64,000 nt of DNA from JAEUMD01 sp036768475 (lineage in GTDB: Bacteria; Pseudomonadota; Alphaproteobacteria; Rhizobiales; Hyphomicrobiaceae). The DNA lies in assembly GCA_036768475.1 (NCBI GenBank), contig DAIPMW010000007.1, forward strand, positions 98,945 to 162,944. Direction: 5' to 3'. The notes beneath the pieces are model-generated. The model was given only the letters and a program-made list of their open reading frames with translations, did not search any database and had not been told where the DNA came from. Shown in pieces: positions 8,159 to 16,729 of this stretch. Every line of letters starts with the position of its first letter. Within the stretch, counting starts at the first letter, position 1. The translations under genes were made by a program, and so were the position numbers.

Positions 8159-9628
8159 ATGGCAGCGGTCCAGGAGACCATCGAACAGGTCAAGAAGATC
8201 GACGTCGACCAGTACAAGTACGGCTTCGAGACCAACATCGAGACGGTTAAGGCACCGAAGGGTCTCAACGAGGACATCATCCGCTTCATCTCGGAGAAGA
8301 AGGGCGAGCCTGCCTGGATGCTCGAGTGGCGGCTCGATGCCTACGAACGCTGGCTGACCATGACAGAGCCGACGTGGGCGAAGGTGTCGTACCCCAAAAT
8401 CAACTTCCAGGAGCTGTACTACTACGCGGCACCGAAGTCGACGGAAGGCCCCAAGAGTCTCGACGAGGTCGATCCGGAACTGCTCGAGACGTACAAGAAG
8501 CTCGGCATCCCGCTCAAGGAGCAGGAGGTGCTGGCCGGCGTCCAGGGCGCGAAGGTCGCGGTCGATGCGGTTTTCGACTCGGTCTCGGTGGTGACGACCT
8601 TCAAGAAGGAATTGGCGAAGGCTGGCGTCATCTTCTGCTCGATGTCGGAAGCGCTGCGCGAGCATCCCGATCTGGTCAAGAAGTATCTCGGCTCGGTGGT
8701 TCCCAAGTCCGACAACTTCTTTGCTGCGCTGAACTCGGCGGTGTTCTCGGACGGCTCGTTTGTCTACATCCCGGAAGGCGTGCGCTGCCCGATGGAACTG
8801 TCGACCTATTTCCGCATCAACGAGAAGAATACCGGCCAGTTCGAACGCACGCTCATCATCGCCGACAAGGGCTCCTACGTGAGCTATCTGGAGGGTTGCA
8901 CGGCACCGACGCGTGACGAGCACCAGCTGCACGCGGCTGTCGTCGAGCTGATCGCGCTCGACGACGCGGAGATCAAGTATTCGACCGTGCAGAACTGGTA
9001 TCCGGGCGACAAGAATGGCAAGGGCGGCGTCTACAATTTCGTGACCAAGCGCGGCGACTGCCGTGGCCGCCACGCGAAGATCTCCTGGACGCAAGTTGAG
9101 ACGGGTTCGGCCATCACCTGGAAGTATCCAAGCTGCATCCTGCGTGGCGACAACTCACGCGGCGAGTTCTATTCGATTGCGATTTCGAACGGACGCCAGC
9201 AGGTCGACAGCGGCACGAAGATGATCCACCTGGGCAAGAACACGACGAGCCACATCATCTCGAAGGGCATTGCGGCCGGCCACTCCGACAATACATATCG
9301 CGGCATGGTCTCGGCGCATCGCAAGGCGACCAACGCGCGCAACTTCACCTGCTGCGACAGTCTCCTGATCGGCGACAAGTGCGGCGCACATACCGTGCCC
9401 TACATCGAGGCGAAGAATTCCTCTGCGCATTTTGAGCATGAAGCGACAACCTCGAAGATCTCCGAGGACATGCTGTTCTACTGCATGCAGCGCGGTCTGT
9501 CCGAGGAAGAAGCGGTGGCGCTGGTCGTCAACGGCTTCGTGCGCGACGTGCTGCAGCACCTGCCGATGGAGTTCATGGCCGAGACGCAGAAGCTGATCGG
9601 TATTTCGCTGGAAGGCAGCGTGGGCTGA
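8159..9628 (+). CDS. sufB: SufB, Fe-S cluster scaffold subunit
   Basis: SufB forms the SufBCD scaffold on which new Fe-S clusters are built. The 489-residue product is very close to the family in length and carries the conserved stretches DGSFVYIPEGVRCPMELS, CTAPTRDEHQLHAAVVE and, near the C-terminus, NFTCCDSLLIGDKCGAHT followed by SSAHFEHEATTSKI, which contains the cysteine and glutamate region that binds the nascent cluster. The ATG at 8159 is preceded by AAAGAGGAGA, a strong ribosome site; earlier in-frame starts lie within the desulfurase gene. It is 41 bases behind that gene. Confidence 0.97.
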   Translation: MAAVQETIEQVKKIDVDQYKYGFETNIETVKAPKGLNEDIIRFISEKKGEPAWMLEWRLDAYERWLTMTEPTWAKVSYPKINFQELYYYAAPKSTEGPKSLDEVDPELLETYKKLGIPLKEQEVLAGVQGAKVAVDAVFDSVSVVTTFKKELAKAGVIFCSMSEALREHPDLVKKYLGSVVPKSDNFFAALNSAVFSDGSFVYIPEGVRCPMELSTYFRINEKNTGQFERTLIIADKGSYVSYLEGCTAPTRDEHQLHAAVVELIALDDAEIKYSTVQNWYPGDKNGKGGVYNFVTKRGDCRGRHAKISWTQVETGSAITWKYPSCILRGDNSRGEFYSIAISNGRQQVDSGTKMIHLGKNTTSHIISKGIAAGHSDNTYRGMVSAHRKATNARNFTCCDSLLIGDKCGAHTVPYIEAKNSSAHFEHEATTSKISEDMLFYCMQRGLSEEEAVALVVNGFVRDVLQHLPMEFMAETQKLIGISLEGSVG

Positions 9629-9656
9629 TCGGAGTCGCGGGAGAATCGAAGGCGTC

Positions 9657-9980
9657 ATGTCGAGTGAGCGGACGGCATACTGGTTCAAGCCCAAGCGCCA
9701 CGGCTACGGTGCGACGCCCGTGACGTGGCAAGGCTGGCTGGTGACGGCGCTGTTCTCGGCGGTGATCGGGTTTGTCGCCGTCGGCGGCATGATGTCACTC
9801 AAAGGGACCGGCAACGTGCTTGGCTATGCCGTCTGGTTCCTCGGCGTGCTCGGCGGCGTCTACTGGTTCACGCAGTTTGCGCGCAAGCGGACAGACGGTG
9901 AATGGGGATGGCGCTGGAAAGGCCAGAGATACGCCGACATCTACGATCCAGAAAAGCAGCAAAACTGCGAGAAACGTTGA
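9657..9980 (+). CDS. Small membrane protein of unknown function inside the suf operon
   Basis: I do not recognise this 107-residue protein. It has two predicted transmembrane helices (about residues 26-47 and 54-72) with a short connecting loop, and a basic N-terminus containing WFKPKRHGYG. The C-terminal tail is charged, with RKRTDGEWGWRWKG. It sits between sufB and sufC with short gaps (28 and 75 bases) on the same strand, so it should be co-transcribed. No cysteine cluster motif is present. A membrane role linked to Fe-S assembly, or a passenger gene with an unrelated role, are both possible. Confidence 0.75.
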   Translation: MSSERTAYWFKPKRHGYGATPVTWQGWLVTALFSAVIGFVAVGGMMSLKGTGNVLGYAVWFLGVLGGVYWFTQFARKRTDGEWGWRWKGQRYADIYDPEKQQNCEKR

Positions 9981-10055
9981 ATTGACAATGGAAGATCGGG
10001 TGAGGCGCCATAACCACCAGGCAGCAGCCCGCGAGATGGTAGTGAGAGGACAGAT

Positions 10056-10811
10056 ATGCTCGAGATCAAAAACCTGCACGTGAAGATCGCAGACGAGGAT
10101 AAGGAGATCCTCCGCGGGATCGATCTTGTCGTGCCGCAGGGCGAGGTGCACGCCATCATGGGCCCCAACGGATCGGGCAAGTCGACGCTCGCCTACGTGC
10201 TCGCCGGCCGCGAGGACTACGAGGTGACCGATGGCGATATTCTGTGGAACGGTGAATCGATCCTGGCGATGGCGCCCGACGAGCGCGCGGCCAAGGGCGT
10301 ATTCCTTGCGTTCCAGTATCCAATGGAGATCCCGGGTGTCGCAGGTCTTACCTTCCTGCGTACGGCCGCCAATGCGGTGCGCAAGAAGCGCGGCCAGGAT
10401 GAATTGACGACGCCGGCCTTTATGAAGCTCGTGAAGGAGAAGGCGGCCGCGCTCAACATCGACGTCGAGATGCTGAAGCGCCCTGTCAACGTTGGCTTCT
10501 CGGGTGGCGAGAAGAAGCGGTCCGAGATCCTGCAGATGGCGATGCTCGATCCGTCGCTTTGCGTGCTCGATGAAACCGATTCCGGTCTCGACATCGACGC
10601 CTTGCGCATCGTGTCCGATGGTGTCAATGCGCTGCGCGGGCCGGATCGCGCGATGCTCGTCATTACGCATTATCAGCGGCTGTTGAACCACATCGTGCCG
10701 GACAAGGTCCACGTGCTGGCCCACGGCAAGATTCGCAAGTCGGGCGGCAAGGAATTGGCTCTGGAGCTGGAGAAGTCCGGCTATGCCGAGTTCCAGAAGG
10801 ATGCGGCGTAA
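10056..10811 (+). CDS. sufC: SufC ATPase
   Basis: SufC is the ABC-type ATPase of the SufBCD complex; ATP hydrolysis drives changes in SufB and SufD needed for cluster building. The 251-residue protein shows Walker A GPNGSGKST, the ABC signature GFSGGEKKRSEI, Walker B CVLDETDSGLDID with the catalytic Glu, and a switch histidine in VITHYQRLL. No membrane segments are present, as expected for a soluble SufC. AGAGGA precedes the ATG. A 75-base gap follows the small membrane protein gene. Confidence 0.97.
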   Translation: MLEIKNLHVKIADEDKEILRGIDLVVPQGEVHAIMGPNGSGKSTLAYVLAGREDYEVTDGDILWNGESILAMAPDERAAKGVFLAFQYPMEIPGVAGLTFLRTAANAVRKKRGQDELTTPAFMKLVKEKAAALNIDVEMLKRPVNVGFSGGEKKRSEILQMAMLDPSLCVLDETDSGLDIDALRIVSDGVNALRGPDRAMLVITHYQRLLNHIVPDKVHVLAHGKIRKSGGKELALELEKSGYAEFQKDAA

Positions 10812-10886
10812 GTCGCTTCCTTAAATAAATCCGCACGCGATGAGCAAAGACTGGTTCAAACCGCTTCGAGCGCTTGGAGGCGCGAC

Positions 10887-12218
10887 ATGAACGTGGCAGT
10901 AATGAAGACGAAGGCCGAGACGGCGCTGACCGAGAGCTTCGCCGGTGTGGCTGATGCCTTGCCCGGCGGGGCGAGCGTCAAGGAGGCGCGCGCCAGGGCA
11001 CTTGGCAGGTTCGCGGCGCTCGGTCTCCCGCACCGCCGGATCGAGGAGTGGAAATACACTGATCTGCGCGGCGTTATGAAGGATGCGCCGCCTCTGGCCG
11101 TCGGTGACGCGACGAAGACGACAATTGCCGATGTCATCGTGGCAATGGGTGCGCTGGGCCGTGTCGAGGGGCCGCGCTTCGTGCTTGTCAATGGCGCTTA
11201 CCGCAAAGAGCTGTCGAACTTCGATGGCCATGAAGGTGTCCGTGTGACGCCGCTTTCTGAGACACTGCGGGGCGATGGCGCCAGCGAGGCGCTGGCGCTG
11301 GGCGAAGAGGATCGCGGGTCCGATGCGGTGCTGGCACTCAACTCAGCCTACGTCACCGATGGTACATTGATCGATGTGGAGGCGGGCACGAAGCTGGAGC
11401 AGCCGCTGCTCGTCGTGCATGTGCGCGCAGGTCGCACGCCGCAACTCGCGGTATGTCGCAATCGCCTGAGGATCGGCGAAGGTGCCGACGTGACGATCGT
11501 CGAAATGTTCGTCGCAGTTCCAGGCTCCCTCGCTGACGGACAGATGAACACCGCGAGCGAGGTGCAGGTTGGCGACAATGCCAAGCTCTCCCATATTAAG
11601 GTGACGACGGATCTTGGCAGCGTCACGCATCTGGCCAACTGGCTTGTGGAAATGGGTGCCGACTCCACATATCGCGCGTTCCAGTACACCGCGGGAGTGG
11701 GATTGGCGCGCAATCAGGTCCGCGCAACGTTCAAGGGGGAGGGCGCCAAGCTCGACATTTCGGGTGCATTCCTGGGGCGCAAGCATGAGCATATCGATAC
11801 GACCCTGTTCGTCGATCACGCGGTGCCACATGGCGAGAGCCGCGAACTCTTCAAGGGCGTTCTCGATGGCGAGGCGCGCGGCATCTTTCAGGGCAAAGTG
11901 ATCGTGCGGCCTGATGCGCAAAAGTCAGACGGAAAGCAGATGGCGCAGGCTCTGATGCTGTCGGAGACGGCGGAGTTCGATTCCAAGCCGGAGCTGGAGA
12001 TCTACGCCGACGACGTGGCATGCGGCCATGGATCGACATCGGCGGCTCTCGACGATGATCTGCTGTTCTATCTGCGTGCGCGCGGCATCCCACTCAAGGA
12101 AGCGCGTGCGCTGTTGATCCAGTCGTTCATCGGCGAGGCGATCGACAAGGTGCAGAACGAGGCCGTCCGCGAGGCTCTCATGAGCGAGGCCGAGATTTGG
12201 CTTGCGAGCAGCGTCTGA
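10887..12218 (+). CDS. sufD: SufD, Fe-S scaffold subunit
   Basis: SufD pairs with SufB through the right-handed beta-helix core of the scaffold and is needed for iron entry. The 443-residue protein has the N-terminal helical part with GLPHRRIEEWKYTDLR, the beta-helix region, and the conserved C-terminal half with RQ-type family motifs such as LFKGVLDGEARGIFQGK, QKSDGKQMAQAL and DDVACGHGSTSAAL, the last containing the conserved histidine next to the cluster site. The length is normal for the alphaproteobacterial protein. GGAGGCG lies upstream of the ATG. Confidence 0.95.
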   Translation: MNVAVMKTKAETALTESFAGVADALPGGASVKEARARALGRFAALGLPHRRIEEWKYTDLRGVMKDAPPLAVGDATKTTIADVIVAMGALGRVEGPRFVLVNGAYRKELSNFDGHEGVRVTPLSETLRGDGASEALALGEEDRGSDAVLALNSAYVTDGTLIDVEAGTKLEQPLLVVHVRAGRTPQLAVCRNRLRIGEGADVTIVEMFVAVPGSLADGQMNTASEVQVGDNAKLSHIKVTTDLGSVTHLANWLVEMGADSTYRAFQYTAGVGLARNQVRATFKGEGAKLDISGAFLGRKHEHIDTTLFVDHAVPHGESRELFKGVLDGEARGIFQGKVIVRPDAQKSDGKQMAQALMLSETAEFDSKPELEIYADDVACGHGSTSAALDDDLLFYLRARGIPLKEARALLIQSFIGEAIDKVQNEAVREALMSEAEIWLASSV

Positions 12219-12285
12219 CAGACCCATTGCTTCCACCGATGCGGTGTAAGAGAAGGGCGCGGGACGACGTCAAGGGGATGAGGAC

Positions 12286-13557
12286 ATGGCGATAGACATC
12301 CACGATAGAACAACGGCCGGTCATGGACTGGCTGCCGGCGCCTATGACGTGGAGCGGATTCGCGCTGACTTTCCGATTCTCTACCGTGAGGTCTACGGAA
12401 AGCCCCTCATCTATCTCGACAATGGTGCGTCGGCGCAGAAGCCGACCCCGGTGCTGGAAGCGATGGATCACGCTTACAGGTTCGAATACGCGAACGTGCA
12501 TCGCGGGTTGCACTACCTGTCGAATACCGCGACGCAGAAGTTCGAGGATGCTCGCGAAACAGCGCGCCGCTTCCTCAATGCGCCCTCGACCGACGAGGTC
12601 ATCTTCACGCGCAATGCCACGGGTGCGATCAACCTTGTCGCCAGTTCGTTTGGTGGCATGGTGCTCGGCGAGGGCGACGAAGTCATCGTGTCAATCATGG
12701 AGCACCACTCCAACATCGTGCCCTGGCATTATCACCGGGAGCGGCGCGGCGCTGTGCTGAAATGGGCGCCGATCTCGGATGACGGTGAATTCCTGCTCGA
12801 CGAGTTCGCGCGGCTGATAACGCCGCGCACCAAGATGGTTGCGATCACGCACATGTCGAACGTGCTCGGCACGGTCGTACCGGTGAAGGATGTCATCCGC
12901 ATCGCACACGAACATGATGTTCCGGTGCTGGTGGATGGAAGCCAGGCAGCCGTACACATGCCCGTCGACGTGCAGGATCTCGATTGCGACTTCTACGTGT
13001 TCACGGGCCACAAGACGTATGGTCCAACCGGTATCGGTGTGCTCTACGCAAAAAAGAAGCATCTCGATTCCATGCCGCCCTATGAGGGTGGCGGCGAGAT
13101 GATCGAAAGTGTTGCGGTCGATCGGATCGTCTACGGCAAGACACCACACAAGTTCGAGGCGGGAACGCCGGCGATCGTCGAAGCCGTCGGTCTCGGTGCC
13201 GCGCTCGACTACATGATGCAGATTGGTCGCGAGCGCATCCACCGCCACGAGAATGAGCTCAGGGACTACGCACATGCGCGGCTCGGTGAGCTCAACTGGC
13301 TGAAGATCCATGGTCGTGCGCCAGGCAAGGGCGCCATCGTTTCGTTCACGATCGATGGACTTCACCCACACGACATCTCAACCCTGATCGATCGATCGGG
13401 CGTCGCGGTGAGGGCCGGCCACCATTGTGCGCAGCCGCTGATGGATCGGATCGGTCAGACGGCGACGTGCCGCGCATCGTTTGCGATGTACAACACCAAG
13501 GCGGAGGTCGATGCGCTCGCGGATGCTCTTATCCGCGCGCACGAGTTGTTTGCATGA
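12286..13557 (+). CDS. sufS: SufS, group II cysteine desulfurase
   Basis: The 423-residue PLP enzyme is the SufS-type sulfur donor of the operon. It shows IYLDNGASAQKP, NVHRGLHYLS, the PLP lysine in FTGHKTYGPTGIG, and the catalytic Cys381 in RAGHHCAQPLM, a group II arrangement that normally works with a SufE or SufU partner. The ATG has a GGATGAGG stretch ahead of it. No sufE gene is visible here, so a partner must be elsewhere or the neighbouring group I enzyme may serve. Its stop overlaps the next start (ATGA). Confidence 0.95.
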   Translation: MAIDIHDRTTAGHGLAAGAYDVERIRADFPILYREVYGKPLIYLDNGASAQKPTPVLEAMDHAYRFEYANVHRGLHYLSNTATQKFEDARETARRFLNAPSTDEVIFTRNATGAINLVASSFGGMVLGEGDEVIVSIMEHHSNIVPWHYHRERRGAVLKWAPISDDGEFLLDEFARLITPRTKMVAITHMSNVLGTVVPVKDVIRIAHEHDVPVLVDGSQAAVHMPVDVQDLDCDFYVFTGHKTYGPTGIGVLYAKKKHLDSMPPYEGGGEMIESVAVDRIVYGKTPHKFEAGTPAIVEAVGLGAALDYMMQIGRERIHRHENELRDYAHARLGELNWLKIHGRAPGKGAIVSFTIDGLHPHDISTLIDRSGVAVRAGHHCAQPLMDRIGQTATCRASFAMYNTKAEVDALADALIRAHELFA

Positions 13558-14144
13558 ACCAGATTGAGAAAAAAGACGCCATGGAAAACGCCGTCGTCCA
13601 TCATACCATCGATACGCCCCGTGTCGGCGCGGCGGGCAGTGCGGGTGCGCACAAGTCCACGGTCGGCGAGGGCAGGCAGGTCAACTCCGGCCTCGACATG
13701 CCGCAGCCCAAGGACCTGGCGCCGCGCGATGCAACATCGCCCTCGACCAGCCAGACGTCCAGCGCAGATACGCCTGCTCCGCCGAGCGTGGCAGACGGTG
13801 GAACGGCCGTACCCGGTTCCGCGCTCTCGCGCGAGCAGCTCGAGCAGATGACCGACGACATCATCGCGGCTCTCAAGACTGTTTACGATCCTGAGATCCC
13901 CGCAGACATCTACGAGCTGGGCCTGATCTACAAGATCGACATCAAGGACACGCGTGATGTCGAGATCGACATGACCCTTACCGCTCCAGCGTGCCCGGTT
14001 GCGGGTGAAATGCCGCAGTGGGTCGAGAATGCAGTGCGGGCGGTGCCGGGCGTCGGCGAAGTCACGGTGAACCTCGTGTTCGATCCTGCATGGGAGCCAA
14101 GCCGGATGTCAGACGAGGCGCGTCTTGCGCTTAACATGTTCTGA
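13554..14144 (+). CDS. SufT-like MIP18-family Fe-S maturation protein
   Basis: The 196-residue protein carries a C-terminal MIP18/DUF59 domain (from about residue 95), with TVYDPEIPADIYELGLIY and TLTAPACPVAGEMP, which contains the conserved cysteine of the family. This matches the SUF-associated SufT group, thought to help Fe-S protein maturation. The first 90 residues are rich in Ser, Pro, Thr and Ala and look disordered. The ATG at 13554 overlaps the sufS stop; an ATG at 13581 is an alternative start without the overlap. The long tail is unusual for the family. Confidence 0.88.
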   Translation: MNQIEKKDAMENAVVHHTIDTPRVGAAGSAGAHKSTVGEGRQVNSGLDMPQPKDLAPRDATSPSTSQTSSADTPAPPSVADGGTAVPGSALSREQLEQMTDDIIAALKTVYDPEIPADIYELGLIYKIDIKDTRDVEIDMTLTAPACPVAGEMPQWVENAVRAVPGVGEVTVNLVFDPAWEPSRMSDEARLALNMF

Positions 14145-14258
14145 GCTGCGGCACTGTGCCTTACCGCCGCCGGCTGTGTGAGCCCAAGGGGATGACACCG
14201 GCCGCTGTCGCTCCCATATCGATAACGACTGCCAACAGCTCGGACGAGAGCAGGAACG

Positions 14259-14648
14259 ATGACGACGACCAGAACACGCCCTAAGGTGATTACACTGACG
14301 GATGCCGCAGCAACCCGGATCAAGGCGATCATGGCGCAGAAGGGCGGGGATGTTGCAGGGCTGAAGATCGGCATCAAGAAGGGTGGCTGCGCCGGGATGG
14401 AGTATACGATGAGCTGGGCCGATAGCGTCGACAAGTTCGACGAAGTGGTCGAGCAGGACGGTGCGCGTATCATCATCGACCCGGCCGCGATTCTCTATCT
14501 GCTCGGTACCGAAATGGATTACAGGACGGACAAGCTCTCGTCGGGCTTTGTCTTCAACAATCCCAACCAGCAGAGCGCCTGCGGCTGTGGCGAAAGCGTG
14601 GAACTGGTTCCCGCGGCGTCGTCATCGTGGACGGCCAGTTCCGAATGA
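14259..14648 (+). CDS. sufA: SufA/IscA-family A-type Fe-S carrier
   Basis: A-type carriers receive clusters from the SUF scaffold and pass them to target enzymes. The 129-residue protein has the three cysteine ligands in place: Cys44 in KKGGCAGMEY and Cys108 and Cys110 in QSACGCGES. The ATG follows a GAGCAGGAACG stretch. It is the last recognised Fe-S gene of the operon, 114 bases behind the SufT-like gene. Confidence 0.95.
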   Translation: MTTTRTRPKVITLTDAAATRIKAIMAQKGGDVAGLKIGIKKGGCAGMEYTMSWADSVDKFDEVVEQDGARIIIDPAAILYLLGTEMDYRTDKLSSGFVFNNPNQQSACGCGESVELVPAASSSWTASSE

Positions 14649-14975
14649 TCCACAGCGTCTGAAACAGCACCGGTTGCGCTGGCATCCCATCGACCGCCGT
14701 GGCCTGCTCCAACCCCTGGTATGACGCGCCTGCTTCACGTCTTCGCTGGAAGCTCCAGCGCTTTCATCCCGACCGATCACATTGGCGGGGCTTGGCGACG
14801 CCCGACAGCCGGCAAGCAGTTTTCCGAACGTCACGTTTGTCGCAGGCAAGCGTGGCATTTTGCGGTATGTGCGGCCTCGCCGCAGGTTGACCTCGGTCAA
14901 GGACCAAACGATCGCTACTCCCGACTAACAAGGTGCTCGACGTGGAGTGTTTCGGGGCGGCACGACAGGGACGCG
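14649..14975. other. Gap between sufA and the cytochrome b561-type gene
   Basis: No gene is supported in these 327 bases. The frame of the following gene remains open across much of the gap, but it shows no family similarity before MIFNTLYYW. No clear terminator hairpin was found, so read-through from the suf operon is possible. Confidence 0.4.
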
Positions 14976-15554
14976 ATGATCTTCAATACGCTCTACTACT
15001 GGGGGATCCCGGCAAAGCTGTTGCACTGGATCGGTGCGGCGATGATCCTGTTCCTTTATTTGGATGGGTTGATTGCCGTTGACAGTGATGGGAGCGTGCA
15101 GGCTGCTAACGACAGCCAGGTGTTCGTGCACGCGGCGACGGGCGTGACACTGGGACTGCTGATGCTGGGGCGCTATCTTTGGCGGCTCATCAACAAGATC
15201 CCGATGCTGCCTGCAAGTTCCCCGGAATGGGAAAAGATGCTCGCCGCTGTCGCGCACATCGGTCTTTACGTGGCGACTTTCATAACCATCGTCGCGGGCT
15301 GGCTTCTGGCGGGAGCGCTGCAGCCGGCGGTTCAGGTGAAGCTGTTCGGCCTCATCTCCATCCCGACATTGCCCATATTCCATGAAAAGAGCGCACGTGA
15401 AGCTCTCGAGACCGTTCACGAGTTCGCCGCGCATCTACTCATTGTCATGGTCGTGCTGCACGTGATCGCTGCGCTGTGGCATCATTTCGTGCAGCGCGAC
15501 AGCGTGCTCCGGCGCATGTGGCTCAGGGGCCAGAACCGGCAGCGGCGGCGCTGA
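14976..15554 (+). CDS. Cytochrome b561-type dihaem membrane protein
   Basis: A 192-residue integral membrane protein with four predicted helices. Histidines suitable for haem b ligation are seen in helix 1 (KLLHWIG), helix 2 (VFVHAATG) and helix 4 (HEFAAHLL and VLHVIAALWHH). The pattern fits the bacterial cytochrome b561 family, which moves electrons between quinol and periplasmic partners. The ATG at 14976 is preceded by AGGG and gives the usual family N-terminus. It follows the suf operon on the same strand after 327 bases and may be read-through or separate. Confidence 0.85.
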   Translation: MIFNTLYYWGIPAKLLHWIGAAMILFLYLDGLIAVDSDGSVQAANDSQVFVHAATGVTLGLLMLGRYLWRLINKIPMLPASSPEWEKMLAAVAHIGLYVATFITIVAGWLLAGALQPAVQVKLFGLISIPTLPIFHEKSAREALETVHEFAAHLLIVMVVLHVIAALWHHFVQRDSVLRRMWLRGQNRQRRR

Positions 15555-15605
15555 CCGACCGGTTGTCCCAGACCATGTTTGGCTCAAGATAAAGACCAAC
15601 GTGGT

Positions 15606-16508
15606 CTAATTCGACGGGCAAACCTTCGAGGGGCCAGCGAACTGGTTGAGAGGGATCCTGAGATAGGAAACCTCGTTAGCGTCCGGCTCGGGCAAGCGGC
15701 CGCCGCGAATGTTGACCTGTAATGCGTAGAGCATGAGGTGTGGCAACTCGAGCTCGGCGTCGCGGGACTCACGGATGCGCACGAATTCAGCCTGCGAAAT
15801 GCCACCGCGAAGATGAATATTGGTTTCGCGTTCGTCGCGAATGGTGGATTCCCACACGGGCTTGCGGCCGCCACGACCATAGTCATGACCGACGAAGATC
15901 CGGGTATCATCGGGCAACGCCAGAATTCGTTCAATCGACTGATAGAGGTCGATTGCGCTGCCGCCAGGAAAATCGGCGCGCGAGGTGCCGCTGTCGGGCA
16001 TCATCAGCGTGTCGTGAACGAAGGCGGCGTCACCGATGACGTAGGTGATGGAGGCCAGCGTGTGTCCGGGCGAAAATATGACACGCGCGCCGAGCTCGCC
16101 GACCTCAAACATGTCGCCATCCTTGAAGAGGATGTCCCATTGCGAGCCGTCGGTTGGGAAGTCCCGTTCCAGGTTGTAGATCTTCTGCCAGAGCTTTTGC
16201 ACCTTCACGACATGCTCGCCGATGGCGGTCGGAGCGCCGAGCTTTGATTTGAGATAGGGAGCTGCGGAGAAATGGTCTGCATGGGGGTGCGTGTCGAGGA
16301 TCCACACGACATTGAGGCTTGCGTCACGCACATATTGCAGGATCTCGTCTGCGTTGGTCGTGCAGGTGCGCCCGGCTTTTTCATCGAAGTCCCAGACGGG
16401 ATCGATGATGGCGGCCTTCTTTGTCTTCGGGCAGGAGACGACATATTGGATCGATCCGGTCTTCGCGTCGTGAAATCCTTTCACGGTCGGCCGCGCAATT
16501 GATGCCAT
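15606..16508 (-). CDS. MBL-fold hydrolase, persulfide dioxygenase/Blh-like
   Basis: A 300-residue metallo-beta-lactamase fold protein with the metal site HPHADHFSAA near residue 62, a second histidine in FSPGHTLASI and a third in FVGHDYGRGGR. The arrangement, and the length, resemble the glyoxalase II-like/persulfide dioxygenase group and the rhizobial Blh proteins linked to sulfide detoxification. The ATG at 16508 gives the usual N-terminus (MASIARPTVKGFHD); the frame is open further up, but through a repeat element. The substrate is not proven. Confidence 0.85.
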   Translation of the reverse strand: MASIARPTVKGFHDAKTGSIQYVVSCPKTKKAAIIDPVWDFDEKAGRTCTTNADEILQYVRDASLNVVWILDTHPHADHFSAAPYLKSKLGAPTAIGEHVVKVQKLWQKIYNLERDFPTDGSQWDILFKDGDMFEVGELGARVIFSPGHTLASITYVIGDAAFVHDTLMMPDSGTSRADFPGGSAIDLYQSIERILALPDDTRIFVGHDYGRGGRKPVWESTIRDERETNIHLRGGISQAEFVRIRESRDAELELPHLMLYALQVNIRGGRLPEPDANEVSYLRIPLNQFAGPSKVCPSN

Positions 16509-16655
16509 GATGTGCTCCCGAACGTCAGGCTGGGCGTAGTATCTTTCCAAACAGATAGGTGCTGGCCGCAAATGCGCAACCATTCGGTTCGAATTCCGTC
16601 GATCTGTGACCTGACGTGATGTTGCAGGGCAAATAAGAATAAGGCAGGCAGGAGA

Positions 16656-16719
16656 TAAAGCCTCAATCACGGCCTCGATGGAAGCAGCCGTGCTTCCATC
16701 TCGGCCGATCAGACTCTAG
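16656..16719. repeat. Palindromic intergenic repeat, copy C
   Basis: Read on the minus strand this segment aligns with copy B over about 62 bases, from TAGAGTCTGATCGG to GATTGAGGCTTT. The core is a perfect hairpin GATGGAAGC-6-GCTTCCATC at 16677-16700. It lies between the serA stop and the MBL-fold gene. Confidence 0.75.
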
Positions 16720-16729
16720 CGTGCGCCAA

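Noticed and set aside
14721..14975. N-terminal extension of the cytochrome b561-type protein
   Set aside because: Composition and codon pattern do not match and homologues begin at MIFNTLYYW.
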